A DNA stretch of 47,430 bases from Bacteroidota bacterium (lineage in GTDB: Bacteria; Bacteroidota; Ignavibacteria; Ignavibacteriales; Ignavibacteriaceae), in the NCBI GenBank assembly GCA_021815365.1, contig JAKAGZ010000017.1, forward strand, positions 1 to 47,430. The letters are read 5' to 3'. Position 1 is the stretch's first letter. Each line of letters opens with the position of its first letter. Shown here piece by piece: positions 1 through 9,189 of this stretch. The translations under genes were made by a program, and so were the position numbers. The notes under the pieces are model-generated. The model was given only the letters and a program-made list of their open reading frames with translations, searched no databases and was not told where the DNA came from.

Positions 1-2172
1 TGGATCGGCACGGCTGAAGAGGGCATCGTAAAATTCAACCGCGAAAAAATAAAATTTAAGAATTACAAACATGACCCGTTTGATGAAAAGAGTCTGAGCT
101 ACAATACTATTCGTGCCATTTACCAGGAGAAGAATGGGACTCTCTGGGTGGGAACTTTGGGAGGCGGGCTTGAAAGATTAAATCACAATGCTGATAAATT
201 CATTCACTACAAAAATGATCCTTACGATAATTACAGCCTCAGCGATAATTCAGTCTCCGCAATATATAAAGATAGTTTTGGATATTTCTGGGTTGGAACA
301 TGGGGCGGAGGTTTGAACAGAACTGTAAGTCCCCTGAAGTCTGAGTATGAAGGAAAATTAAAATTCATTCATTACAAGAATAATCCTTCAGATAAAAACT
401 CTCTGCATAATAATATTATTCAGGCTGTATTTGAAGATTCGGACAGGATGCTCTGGATCGGTACAGGCGTAGGATTAAATCTTTATAACAGGAAAAAAGA
501 CAACTTTACAACTTTTCAGTATGAGCAAAATAACCCGCACAGCCTGAGCAGCAACCAGGTGCAATCCTGCGTCTTTGAAGACAGCAAAGGAAATCTATGG
601 ATAGGCACGTGGGATGGATTAAACAAGCTTAGCGCCGCTGAAAGAAAAAAAGCAATTACAGATCCTTCCTCAGTCAGGTTTACAAATTTCAGGTTTGAGC
701 CGGGCAATAAAAATAGTTTGAGCGACAGCAGGGTTATCTCAGGATATGAAGATGCGAAAGGGAATTTATGGTTCGGAACTTACGGAGGCGGGTTGAACGA
801 ACTTTCTGTTGATCAGCAGAATTCTGCGAGCCCAAAATTTATCAGCTACACTCATCGTATGGGGCTTGCGAGCAATGTTATTTATTCAATACAGGGAGAT
901 GATAACGGAAATTTGTGGCTGAGCACAGATAATGGTCTTTCGATGTTTGATCCGGCTACAGAAACTTTTAAGAATTATGATGCAAGTGATGGTTTGCAAG
1001 GCAACCAGTTTTTCTGGGGCGCGGGTTTTAAAGGAAATGACGGTGAGTTATTTTTTGGCGGCACAAATGGTTTTAATTCATTTTATCCTTCGCAGTTAAA
1101 AAATAATGATCACATTCCGCCGGTAGTAATAACAAATTTTCAGATATTCAATCAGCCTGTTGCAGTCGGTGTTAAAGATTCGCCGCTGAACAAAGCAATA
1201 TCTTATACCAACAATATAAATCTGTCTTATAATCAAAATGTTTTTTCTTTCGAATTTTCTGCGCTTGATTACACCGCACCAAATAAAAACCAATACGCTT
1301 ATATTATGGAGGGTTTTGATAAAGACTGGATATATTCAGGAAGCAGAAGATTTGTTACTTATACTAACCTGGATCCGGGGAAGTATGTATTCAGAGTTAA
1401 AGGTTCGAATAATGACGGTATATGGAATACAAAAGGTACTGCAATAACGATAAATATATTACCGCCGCTCTGGAGAACATGGTGGTTCATATCATCGGCT
1501 GTTATTATAATCGGAACTTTAGTCTCGCTAATAATTTATTACAGGGTTAAAAATATAATCGGCATCGAAAGACTCAGAGCAAAACTGGCGGCTGACCTTC
1601 ACGATAATATTGGCTCAAGCCTGACAGAAATCTCAATACTCAGCGAAGTTATTTCGAAAAAAATTAATTCGGAAGACAGCGATGCAAGGAAAAGCTTGAA
1701 AATGATCAGCGATAACTCGCGAAATCTTGTTGACAATATGAGCGATATAGTATGGCTTGTAAATCCGAAAAGAGATTCTCTCTACGATCTTATATTGCGT
1801 CTGCGCGATACCTATTCAGAGCTTTCATCATATACAAATATTTCTTTCCGCTCAGAAAATATTAAAGCGCTTGAGAAAATTTCGCTCTCGATGGAACACA
1901 GGCAGCATCTTTATTTAATTTTTAAGGAAGCTATTAATAACAGTATCACACACAGTCAGTGTACTGAAATAACTCTGGATGCTTCAGTCAAAGGCAGAAA
2001 ACTGGAAATGATCTTAAAAGACGATGGAAAAGGTTTCGACGAAAAGGAATTTTCAAACGGTAACGGGTTAGGCAATATTAAAAGAAGGGCGGAAATGATC
2101 GGAGGCAGATTAAATATTTATTCCAGGGTAAATGAAGGTACTACAGTTCAATTCGAAGGCAATATATTGTAA
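1..2172 (+). CDS. Reg_prop/Y_Y_Y two-component sensor histidine kinase (5' partial)
   Basis: The open frame runs in from base 1 without a start, so the N-terminus lies outside the window; the GTG at 148 is internal. About 723 residues are present. First come Reg_prop propeller repeats, recognisable by recurring 'W-I/V/F-G-T' blades (for example near 1, 142, 430 and 597). A Y_Y_Y domain follows (about 1190-1450), then one membrane helix (about 1480-1550) and a HisKA_3 dimerisation domain with 'LAADLHDNIG'; its phospho-acceptor His codon is at 1600. The HATPase_c domain has an N-box (NNSITH), G1 (DDGKGFD) and G2 (GNGLGNIKRR). The architecture is that of BT-type one-protein periplasmic sensors, but the kinase carries no receiver or AraC domain of its own and so needs a separate regulator. 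The likely partner is the response regulator at 2828, with a MNT/HEPN pair in between. Propeller sensors of this kind often sense glycans; the ligand here is unknown. Confidence 0.93.
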   Translation, partial: WIGTAEEGIVKFNREKIKFKNYKHDPFDEKSLSYNTIRAIYQEKNGTLWVGTLGGGLERLNHNADKFIHYKNDPYDNYSLSDNSVSAIYKDSFGYFWVGTWGGGLNRTVSPLKSEYEGKLKFIHYKNNPSDKNSLHNNIIQAVFEDSDRMLWIGTGVGLNLYNRKKDNFTTFQYEQNNPHSLSSNQVQSCVFEDSKGNLWIGTWDGLNKLSAAERKKAITDPSSVRFTNFRFEPGNKNSLSDSRVISGYEDAKGNLWFGTYGGGLNELSVDQQNSASPKFISYTHRMGLASNVIYSIQGDDNGNLWLSTDNGLSMFDPATETFKNYDASDGLQGNQFFWGAGFKGNDGELFFGGTNGFNSFYPSQLKNNDHIPPVVITNFQIFNQPVAVGVKDSPLNKAISYTNNINLSYNQNVFSFEFSALDYTAPNKNQYAYIMEGFDKDWIYSGSRRFVTYTNLDPGKYVFRVKGSNNDGIWNTKGTAITINILPPLWRTWWFISSAVIIIGTLVSLIIYYRVKNIIGIERLRAKLAADLHDNIGSSLTEISILSEVISKKINSEDSDARKSLKMISDNSRNLVDNMSDIVWLVNPKRDSLYDLILRLRDTYSELSSYTNISFRSENIKALEKISLSMEHRQHLYLIFKEAINNSITHSQCTEITLDASVKGRKLEMILKDDGKGFDEKEFSNGNGLGNIKRRAEMIGGRLNIYSRVNEGTTVQFEGNIL

Positions 2173-2263
2173 AAGGCGGTGCTACGAATAATTTGTTATA
2201 ATCAAAAGCACAAACTATATTGAATGACTAAATGAAAGTAAAATTTTTGCAGGTCTTAACGAA

Positions 2264-2572
2264 ATGGAATATAAGGAAAAAATAGCTGCCGTTACTAAGC
2301 AGTTTAGGGATATTGTTAAAGGTAAATATAACATAATTGAAATGAAGTTATTCGGCTCTGCAGCCCGCGGTGATTATTCAAAAAATTCAGATATAGATAT
2401 TATGGTTAAACTTTCTGAAGTAAACAGGGAAATAGAAGAGGATTTGTTCAATATTGCTTACGATTTGGAACTACAATATGATTGTTTGATTGATGTAGTA
2501 GTTCTCCCGGTGAATTTATCAGGTAACATTGCAATTTACAGTAATATTGAAAAAGAAGGTATTGAAATTTGA
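2264..2572 (+). CDS. MNT-type nucleotidyltransferase (antitoxin-like, DNA polymerase beta superfamily)
   Basis: A small protein of 102 residues with the minimal nucleotidyltransferase signature: G31-S32, ten residues, then D43-x-D45 (GSX10DXD). A third acidic residue comes from 'CLIDVVV' near residue 78. The family (MntA/KNTase-like) usually occurs as the first gene of MNT-HEPN toxin-antitoxin pairs, where the enzyme adenylylates the HEPN partner. It overlaps the next gene by four bases (TTGA), a typical translational coupling. The pair lies between a sensor kinase and its likely response regulator, which suggests insertion into an existing operon. All metal-binding residues appear intact. 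Function is inferred from family and context. Confidence 0.87.
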   Translation: MEYKEKIAAVTKQFRDIVKGKYNIIEMKLFGSAARGDYSKNSDIDIMVKLSEVNREIEEDLFNIAYDLELQYDCLIDVVVLPVNLSGNIAIYSNIEKEGIEI

Positions 2573-2817
2573 ACAAAGAAGAAAAAGATGCGCTTGTGAA
2601 ATATCGTCTTGAGCGGGCGGATGAATCTTTAAAGGCAGCTCAGCTCATGTGTGATAATAATTTATTTATTCCTGCTATGAATAGAATATATTATTCAATG
2701 TTCTACGCTGTGCAGGCGCTTATTATTTCTTATGAAAAAACATTTTCAAAACATGGACAGGTTAAAGCATATTTCAATAAAGAATTTATTAAATGCGGGT
2801 TGCTTCCAAAGGAATAA
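2569..2817 (+). CDS. HEPN-domain protein, shortened at the C-terminus
   Basis: An 82-residue protein starting at TTG 2569, which overlaps the MNT stop. The N-terminal two-thirds match a HEPN domain of the UPF0332/COG1895 type: 'RLERADESLKAAQ', then 'AMNRIYYSMFYAVQALI', then 'KHGQVKAYFNKEFIK'. Family members usually run to about 125-135 residues, with a further helix pair after the point where this one stops (TAA 2815-2817). The next gene begins 10 bases later. The missing part suggests decay or a minimal variant that may no longer act as an RNase. It may still bind the MNT protein. Alternatively, a frameshift could hide the tail, but I see no continuation of the family pattern in the following bases. 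Confidence 0.72.
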   Translation: MNKEEKDALVKYRLERADESLKAAQLMCDNNLFIPAMNRIYYSMFYAVQALIISYEKTFSKHGQVKAYFNKEFIKCGLLPKE

Positions 2818-2827
2818 AGAATAGTGT

Positions 2828-3463
2828 ATGATAAGTGTAGCAGTAGTAGAAGATAATAATTCAATCAGGGAAGGGCTGAAGATACTGATTGACGGCACTG
2901 ATGGTTATTCCTGCACCGCAGCATATTCTGATTGCGAGACTATGCTGCAAAATATAAAAAAGCACAACCCTGACGTTCTGCTGATGGATATAGGATTGCC
3001 CGGCATAAATGGTATCGAGGGAATTAAAAAAGTTAAAATGCTCCTCCCGGACCTTGCAATACTTGTCCTGACTATTTATGAAGAAAATGAATTAATTTTT
3101 GAAGCTCTCTGTGCCGGTGCCTGCGGATACCTTGTTAAAAAAACCCCTCCGTCAAAATTGCTGGAAGCGATCAGAGAAGCTTACGAAGGCGGGGCACCGA
3201 TGAGTTCGCATATTGCGAGAAAGGTGATAGACTTCTTCCAGAAGAAGCCAGCATCTTCTCAAAAGGGAAATTATGACCTCACTCCGCGGGAAAAAGAAAT
3301 TTTAACTGGACTCGTTGAAGGATATAATTTTAAAGCAATTGCTGACTCACTTTTTATCAGCATCGAAACTGTAAGATTTCATTTCAGGAATATCTACAAG
3401 AAACTTCACGTGCACTCACAATCCGAAGCTGTTGCCAAAGCGATCAAAGAAGGACTGATATAG
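2828..3463 (+). CDS. NarL/FixJ-family response regulator (REC-LuxR HTH)
   Basis: 211 residues. The receiver domain (about 1-120) has the acidic pair E8-D9, phospho-acceptor D54 in 'LLMDIGLPG', T82 and K104. A short linker of about 16 residues leads to a LuxR-type HTH (about 148-211, 'REKEILTGLVEGYNFKAIA'). This is the natural output partner for the HisKA_3 kinase at the start of the window, since NarL-type regulators pair with that kinase class. It is a close paralogue of the regulator at 3720. Its ATG lies only 10 bases after the HEPN stop, so it is probably in one transcript with the upstream genes. Confidence 0.94.
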   Translation: MISVAVVEDNNSIREGLKILIDGTDGYSCTAAYSDCETMLQNIKKHNPDVLLMDIGLPGINGIEGIKKVKMLLPDLAILVLTIYEENELIFEALCAGACGYLVKKTPPSKLLEAIREAYEGGAPMSSHIARKVIDFFQKKPASSQKGNYDLTPREKEILTGLVEGYNFKAIADSLFISIETVRFHFRNIYKKLHVHSQSEAVAKAIKEGLI

Positions 3464-3466
3464 AAT

Positions 3467-3549
3467 AAGTTAAAGTGTAAGTTTAAGTGTAAGATAAAAA
3501 CCGGATGTTCATTTTCCTTAAACTTTAACTTAAACTTACACTTTAACTT
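3467..3549. repeat. 22-bp perfect inverted repeat in the spacer between paralogous regulators
   Basis: Arm one is 3467-3488 (AAGTTAAAGTGT... reading to AAGT) and arm two is 3528-3549, its exact reverse complement, with a 39-base loop. The loop-side flank repeats the same TTAAACTT-type words, so the element is low-complexity and built from TAAACTT/AAGTTTA units. It begins just after the first regulator's stop. There is no clear T-tract, so it is not a typical intrinsic terminator. It could be a strong hairpin that separates the two regulator messages. Confidence 0.7.
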
Positions 3550-3719
3550 TGTCCCTCCACCTGTTCAGGTAGCCCGCAGGCAGGATTGTATTGCTTTTAT
3601 TATAAAAAACCTCCGATCAGGTAGTGGTTTGTCTTTCTCAATAATTTTAGATTTAGCCCCAAAAAGAAACGACAAGAGAATGAAGTGGTGAAAGATAATT
3701 TTACCGGAGAAGAAATTTA

Positions 3720-4403
3720 ATGATTAAAGTCGTTGTTGTTGAAGACAATGATACAATACGCGAAGGGTTAAAGATTCTGATTGATGGTACCGAAAGATAT
3801 TCCTGTCTTGCTTCTTTTTCAGATTGCAAGACAATGCTTAAGGATATTAAAGAATTAAATCCTGATGTATTGCTGATGGACCTTATGCTGCCGGGAATGA
3901 ATGGCATCGAAGGAATTAAAAAAGCGAAATCAATACTTCCCGAACTGACAATTTTAGTTCTGACTGTCTACGAAGAAAATGATCTTATTTTTGATGCGCT
4001 GTGTGCCGGTGCGTGTGGTTATCTTGTAAAAAAAACTCCGCCTTCAAAATTGCTCGAAGCTATTGAAGACGCTTACAGCGGTGGTGCGCCGATGAGTTCT
4101 AACATAGCAATGAAAGTTATTAATTTTTTTTCAGGGAAAGATATTCGCAGAAAGCCATACAGTGGATTTACCAGACAGAAGTTAAAGTATACAGGAAGCA
4201 GCGGGACAGAAATATTAACTAAACGTGAAAAAGAAATCCTGAGCAAACTTGTTGAAGGGAGTAATTTCAAAGCTATTGCTGATTCACTTTTCATCAGTGT
4301 GGAAACTGTTCGTTTTCATTTCAGGAATATTTATAAAAAACTGCATGTTCATTCACAATCTGAAGCGGTTGCAAGGGCGCTTAACGAGAAGATTATTGAT
4401 TGA
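3720..4403 (+). CDS. NarL/FixJ-family response regulator, paralogue of the preceding one
   Basis: 227 residues with the same layout: E8-D9, phospho-acceptor D54 (LLMDLMLPG), T82, K104 and a C-terminal LuxR HTH ('REKEILSKLVEGSNFKAIA'). The receiver and HTH are very similar to the regulator at 2828. Almost all the length difference lies in the interdomain linker, which is about 15 residues longer here and basic (IRRKPYSGFTRQKLK). It looks like a tandem duplication followed by linker divergence. A 256-base spacer with a strong inverted repeat separates the two, so this copy probably has its own promoter. No dedicated second kinase is visible in the window. Confidence 0.93.
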   Translation: MIKVVVVEDNDTIREGLKILIDGTERYSCLASFSDCKTMLKDIKELNPDVLLMDLMLPGMNGIEGIKKAKSILPELTILVLTVYEENDLIFDALCAGACGYLVKKTPPSKLLEAIEDAYSGGAPMSSNIAMKVINFFSGKDIRRKPYSGFTRQKLKYTGSSGTEILTKREKEILSKLVEGSNFKAIADSLFISVETVRFHFRNIYKKLHVHSQSEAVARALNEKIID

Positions 4404-4761
4404 TATTTTCCACTCTATTTAGGTGGTCTTTTAAGGAAAAGATTATAATCTGAAAATAAAATACCTTCGTTTAGGTAGTGGAATGGGGTTTCGTAAATTG
4501 ATAGGTTATCAGGAAGTAATAAAGCTATTTTTATTGGTTTTGATTGTTTTTTCGTTTCTTTCTGTAACAAATGCTGGGGGAAGTCAGGAACTAATTTATT
4601 GACCATTTTTTTTATTTAGAATTAAATAATTTTCATTACTGTTTTTTATAATTAAGGAAAACTATCGGAAAATTGTTACTCTATCCGTGAAAGCAGCCAG
4701 CGCATAATAGTCACTAGTTAGAGATCGAAAAAAGTAAGTTTCAATCGAAAAGATGAATTAG
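4404..4761. other. Intergenic region, 358 bp, no gene seen
   Basis: AT-rich spacer between the second regulator and the prolyl isomerase. I see no credible reading frame; a 63-codon minus-strand frame has no family pattern or ribosome site. A 10-base palindrome GATTATAATC lies near 4441. A phrase 'TTAGGTAGTGG' near 4476 echoes 'ATCAGGTAGTGG' near 3617, after the other regulator, which fits duplication of the surrounding segment. The promoter of the 4762 gene must lie here but was not pinpointed. Confidence 0.4.
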
Positions 4762-6432
4762 ATGAAAATAAGATCAATAACAATAATATTTTTTTTAGCT
4801 TTTAGCTTTGTTCTGCGGTTCTCTCAAACTGTTCAGAAGAATGATGAAGTATTAGCCACTGTTGGCAGTTACGAGATCACTTTAAGAAAATTTCTCGATC
4901 GTTATGAAGATTATCTGATTTTTACCGGCGTACAGGATAATATGCAGCTTCGGTTCGCAATACTTAATAATATGATCAATGAAATATTATTGCATAATTA
5001 TGATGATAACACGAAGGTTCTTAACAATCCTGAATACAAAAAAGAAATTGAATGGGCTAAGAAAGAAACGATACTCGCTTTCTTAAAGGACCGTGAGATA
5101 TATGCAAAAATTACAGTCACAGATGCTGAGATGCGTGAAGCTTTTAAAAGATCGAACATAAAACTTGCAGTCAGGCATTTGTATGCACGCACTGAAAAAG
5201 AAGCTGAAAGATTATATGATCTTCTTAAAGCTGGTGCACATTTTAAGGACCTCGCTAAGCAGGTTTTTACCGATACAGCGCTCAGGAACAACGGAGGTTA
5301 TCTTGGTTATATTACGTGGGGAGATACTGATCCGAATTTTGAAGATGCAGCGTATTCATTGAAAGTTGGTGAGATTTCCAGACCTGTTAAAACAGCCCAG
5401 GGTTACAGCATTATCAGGGTAGATAAAAGGATCGTTAATCCTTTGATGACAGAAAATGAATATTTAAATATGAAGCATAAACTCGAACGCGGTATAAAGA
5501 TATCAAAAAAGAAACCGTACGAGGATGCCTATCTTGCAAAAATCTTCGGGGAAAATAAAATAAAATTTTATGACAAATCAATTGAAAATATTTTTAATGA
5601 TATTCACTCTGCCGGTAAAGGTGATATCGAATTAAACCGAAGCGGTAAAAACCTTTCTGACAAATGTGTTGAATATCAGGGCAAAACATATTCACAGTCT
5701 GAGATAGAAAGAATATTAGACGAATCGCCTGCCTATAATATTGAAAAGCTGACAGACACAAAAAAAGTTAAAACAGCGATACTCGGACTTTTAATGCAGG
5801 AAAAACTTTTAGCTATTGCTCATGAAAAAGGGTACGATACTACATTTGATGTGAACAGCACATTCAGTCAGCTCTCGAACAATATTTATCTCAATTATAA
5901 AAGGAAAGAGGTCCTTGACAAGGTTGATGTATCGGATTCAGAACTATACAAGTATTATAATGACAATATAGGTTATTACACTACTGAAAAAGAAATTGAT
6001 GTGCAGGAAATTGTGCTGCGGGATAGTAAAACGATTGACCTGGTTAAATCAAAACTTTCTGCCGGAAAAGATTTCGGGACTCTTGCAGAAAAATATTCTT
6101 TGAGAAAATGGAGTGCAGAAAACAAAGGTGAGTTAGGGCTTTCACCTTATTCTAAATTTGGCGAATTGAAAGACACACTTTGGAATTCAGAGATCGGCAA
6201 AGTAATTGGACCGATAAAATTTGATAAATATTTCGGCTTCTTCAGGGTGCTGAGCAAACAGGATGGTAAAACGGTTGATTTTAATCTTGTTAAAAAACAA
6301 ATATTGAAAAATGTAAGAAATGAAAAAGGATTTCCTTATATGAAGAAACATCTTGAATATTTATCAAAGAAAGTAAACATAAAAGTAAACGACGATCTGT
6401 TAAAAAATTATAATTTGAATTTGGCAGGTTGA
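4762..6432 (+). CDS. Exported parvulin-type peptidyl-prolyl isomerase with two PPIC domains (SurA-like)
   Basis: 556 residues. A hydrophobic N-terminal signal (MKIRSITIIFFLAFSF) ends near residue 22. A SurA_N-like helical part follows, then a clear rotamase domain (about 134-224), with 'RHLYARTEKEAERLYDLL', 'GGYLGYITWGD' and 'VKTAQGYSIIRV'. A second, more diverged PPIC-like domain lies at about 405-500 ('DVQEIVLRD', 'FGTLAEKYS', 'KGELGLSPYSKFGEL'). Periplasmic enzymes of this kind chaperone outer-membrane proteins. It sits 34 bases upstream of a TonB-type barrel gene and in line with a PorV-like barrel gene, so helping their folding is a reasonable role. A ribosome site is not obvious. Confidence 0.9.
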   Translation: MKIRSITIIFFLAFSFVLRFSQTVQKNDEVLATVGSYEITLRKFLDRYEDYLIFTGVQDNMQLRFAILNNMINEILLHNYDDNTKVLNNPEYKKEIEWAKKETILAFLKDREIYAKITVTDAEMREAFKRSNIKLAVRHLYARTEKEAERLYDLLKAGAHFKDLAKQVFTDTALRNNGGYLGYITWGDTDPNFEDAAYSLKVGEISRPVKTAQGYSIIRVDKRIVNPLMTENEYLNMKHKLERGIKISKKKPYEDAYLAKIFGENKIKFYDKSIENIFNDIHSAGKGDIELNRSGKNLSDKCVEYQGKTYSQSEIERILDESPAYNIEKLTDTKKVKTAILGLLMQEKLLAIAHEKGYDTTFDVNSTFSQLSNNIYLNYKRKEVLDKVDVSDSELYKYYNDNIGYYTTEKEIDVQEIVLRDSKTIDLVKSKLSAGKDFGTLAEKYSLRKWSAENKGELGLSPYSKFGELKDTLWNSEIGKVIGPIKFDKYFGFFRVLSKQDGKTVDFNLVKKQILKNVRNEKGFPYMKKHLEYLSKKVNIKVNDDLLKNYNLNLAG

Positions 6433-6466
6433 AAAATAATAAGGCTTATTCAGGAGAAATTATTAT

Positions 6467-9145
6467 ATGAGAAAAATTTTACTCTTACTTATTCTTCTTA
6501 CAACAACATCCTCCTTATTATTAGCCGGCACTACCGGTAAACTGACAGGTAAAGTAATTGATGCTAAAACAAAAGAGCCGCTTCCTTTTGTGACCATTAT
6601 AATAGTTGGAACAAACCTTGGTGCAGCAACTGATATGGATGGTAATTATACTATATTAAATATTCCCCCGGGAAACTATTCCGTCAGAGCACAATATATT
6701 GGCTACCAGCCCGTTGTAGTTGAAGGTGTGTCAATCTCTGTTGATCTGACAACCAGGCAGGATTTTACTCTTTCAGAATCTGCAGTTGAACTTAAAGCAA
6801 TTGTTGTAGAAAGTAAAAGAGACATTCTCAGAAAAGACGTAACCTCGAGCCAGTCAAATGTATCCGCAGAAGAGATCAAAGCATTACCTGTAACGGAATT
6901 TAATGATGTGCTTCAGCTCCAGCCCGGCATTTCGAAAGATGCTAATGGCGGGTTCCATATCCGCGGGGGAAGGACAAGCGAAATAGCTTACTGGGTCAAC
7001 GGAGTTTCAATCACTGATCCTTACGATAACAGCCGCGGATTAGAAATTGATAACAGCAGTGTGCAGGAACTCCAGGTGATCAGCGGAACTTTTAATGCAG
7101 AATACGGCAATGCGATGTCGGGAATTGTAAACACTGTTACCAAAGAAGGCGGGAAAAATTACCACGGCAGCTTTAACGTTTACAGCAGTGATTATCTTAG
7201 CGGTGCTTTTCAGAATTTTACCAACATCGATCATTATAATCCTTTTACAAATTATAATTTTCAAGGCAGCTTGAGCGGTCCGCTTCCTTTTACTAATGAT
7301 GAAATAACTTTCTTTGGCAACGGCAGATATGTTTACGATGACGGTTATTTGTATGGTCTGCATAAATACAATACAATTGGTACCTTAAGTGATGGTCACG
7401 CAGTTTCGATGAGCTGGAGTAAACGGTGGATCGGTCTGGCGAATCTTGCTTACAGACCTTTTACCGGTGTAAAGCTCAACGCCGAGTTTTTAATTTCAAC
7501 AGATAAGTATCAGGATTATAATCATTTCTTTAAATGGAATCCTGACGGTAATCCTATAAAATATGCACGCAGCTATAACGGGACCCTGACATTAAATCAC
7601 GTCTTATCCCCTAAAACTTTTTATACTCTCAGAGCTAATTATTTCTTTAAGGATTTCAGGCAGGCTTTGTATTACAGCCCAAACGACCCAAGATACATGC
7701 ACCCTGATTCGCTTATAACTCCAAGCTATTCTTTTGTTACTAAGGGAACAGACTTACACAGATTTTTCCGTTCCACTCAATCAATCACAGGAAAATTTGA
7801 TTTTTCCAGCCAGGTCTCAGATCAACATCTTGTTCAGTTTGGTATAGAAGGAACAACACATAACCTTCAGTTCGATGATTATACATTAGAACCTTTGAGA
7901 ATTAATAATGTACCTGTTGTGCCGTTTGTTCCTTCAGTCCCCGATCCGAATTCAATTAATAGAAATCTCTATAATGCCAAGCCGATAGAATTTGCTGCAT
8001 ATCTTCAGGATAAGATCGAGTTTAATAGTGTGATAATAAATATTGGCTTGCGGTATGATTACTTTAATTCGAGAGGAAAAGTTTTAGTAGACCCTGCTGA
8101 TCCTAATATTAATGTTCCGCTCAGACCGGGTTTGGATTCACTGAGCCTCGCCCAGCGCGAACCGTATTTCTATAAAGATGCAACACCAAAGAGCCAGTTA
8201 AGCCCGCGTTTTGGAATTGCATATCCAATCAGTGTAAACGGAGTTGTTCGTTTTTCTTATGGATGGTTTTTGCAGATACCGACTTTTCAATATCTGTTTA
8301 ACGGCGGTCAGTATAAAGTTCCCGAAACAGGCAATGTTACAAACCCGTTCGGGAATCCTGATATCAAACCTCAGAAAACAATCATGTACGAAATTGGTTT
8401 CAGGCAGTTGTTCCTTGATGACTATGTTTTAGATGTAACTGCATTCTACAGGGATATCAGGGATTGGATTACTGCTGGTCCTCCGACACCAACATTAAAT
8501 CTTGTGACTTATTCTGTCTATACCAATAAAGATTATTCAAATGTCAGGGGAATCACACTTAGCGTGAGTAAAAGATTTACAAACCATTTTTCATTTTCAC
8601 TGAATTATACTTTCCAGGTTGCAGAAGGGAGTAATTCAAATCCTGATGATGCTTTCAGGGCAGCGCAGGGAAACCAGGAGCCGGTTATTTTTCTTCTTCC
8701 TTTGAATTGGGACCAAAGGCATAATTTGAATTTTGATCTTTTGGTAGGCGACAAGGATTGGGGTATCAGCCTTCTTGGCAGATATGGTACCGGGCTGCCT
8801 TATACTCCTTCTGTTACACAGTATACCTCTGACAGAGGTATAAGCACCGGCTTTCAGATTAACAGCAGAAGAAAACCAGCGCAGTTTGTTCTTGATTTAA
8901 AAGCAAATAAAACTTTTAAGTTGTTCGGATTTGATATTACAGGATATTTAAAAGTATTCAATCTGTTAAATACAAGAACTGTAATTAATGTCTGGGGTGA
9001 TACAGGTTCGCCTGATTTCACTACTTCGGTACAAAACATAGGTTATGATCCTAAGAGACCTAATACAGTTGCAGAATATATAGCCTTTCCGGATTTCTAT
9101 GGTCCGCCTCGTTTAGTTCAAACAGGCATTGAGTTTTCGTTTTAA
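6467..9145 (+). CDS. TonB-dependent outer-membrane receptor with carboxypeptidase-regulatory-like domain
   Basis: 892 residues. Signal peptide (about 1-20), then a CarboxypepD_reg-like Ig fold (about 23-110, 'GKVIDAKTKEPLPFVTI...DMDGNYTILNIPPG'), a plug domain (about 125-230, 'DVLQLQPGISKD', 'FHIRGGRTSE', 'EYGNAMSGIVN') and a 22-strand-type barrel to a terminal aromatic 'GIEFSF', as in outer-membrane proteins. AGGAGA (6452-6457) is a good ribosome site. A CarboxypepD_reg-plug-barrel layout is SusC-like, but no SusD-type lipoprotein follows; the next gene is instead a very large exported protein. It is probably an importer for a polymer fragment or part of an export/surface complex. Substrate unknown. 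Confidence 0.9.
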   Translation: MRKILLLLILLTTTSSLLLAGTTGKLTGKVIDAKTKEPLPFVTIIIVGTNLGAATDMDGNYTILNIPPGNYSVRAQYIGYQPVVVEGVSISVDLTTRQDFTLSESAVELKAIVVESKRDILRKDVTSSQSNVSAEEIKALPVTEFNDVLQLQPGISKDANGGFHIRGGRTSEIAYWVNGVSITDPYDNSRGLEIDNSSVQELQVISGTFNAEYGNAMSGIVNTVTKEGGKNYHGSFNVYSSDYLSGAFQNFTNIDHYNPFTNYNFQGSLSGPLPFTNDEITFFGNGRYVYDDGYLYGLHKYNTIGTLSDGHAVSMSWSKRWIGLANLAYRPFTGVKLNAEFLISTDKYQDYNHFFKWNPDGNPIKYARSYNGTLTLNHVLSPKTFYTLRANYFFKDFRQALYYSPNDPRYMHPDSLITPSYSFVTKGTDLHRFFRSTQSITGKFDFSSQVSDQHLVQFGIEGTTHNLQFDDYTLEPLRINNVPVVPFVPSVPDPNSINRNLYNAKPIEFAAYLQDKIEFNSVIINIGLRYDYFNSRGKVLVDPADPNINVPLRPGLDSLSLAQREPYFYKDATPKSQLSPRFGIAYPISVNGVVRFSYGWFLQIPTFQYLFNGGQYKVPETGNVTNPFGNPDIKPQKTIMYEIGFRQLFLDDYVLDVTAFYRDIRDWITAGPPTPTLNLVTYSVYTNKDYSNVRGITLSVSKRFTNHFSFSLNYTFQVAEGSNSNPDDAFRAAQGNQEPVIFLLPLNWDQRHNLNFDLLVGDKDWGISLLGRYGTGLPYTPSVTQYTSDRGISTGFQINSRRKPAQFVLDLKANKTFKLFGFDITGYLKVFNLLNTRTVINVWGDTGSPDFTTSVQNIGYDPKRPNTVAEYIAFPDFYGPPRLVQTGIEFSF

Positions 9146-9189
9146 GTTGTAATGGCAAAGAGATTTTTCTTTTACGGAGGATGAGTTTA

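Noticed and set aside
148-150. GTG at 148 as start of the sensor kinase
   Set aside because: The same frame is open back to base 1 and already encodes propeller repeats, so the gene begins before the window.
4415-4606. Minus-strand 63-codon frame in the spacer after the second regulator
   Set aside because: No ribosome site, no recognisable pattern, low-complexity translation.
9181-9189. ATG 9181 as start of the large exported protein
   Set aside because: GGAGG directly touches it; ATG 9190 has normal spacing.
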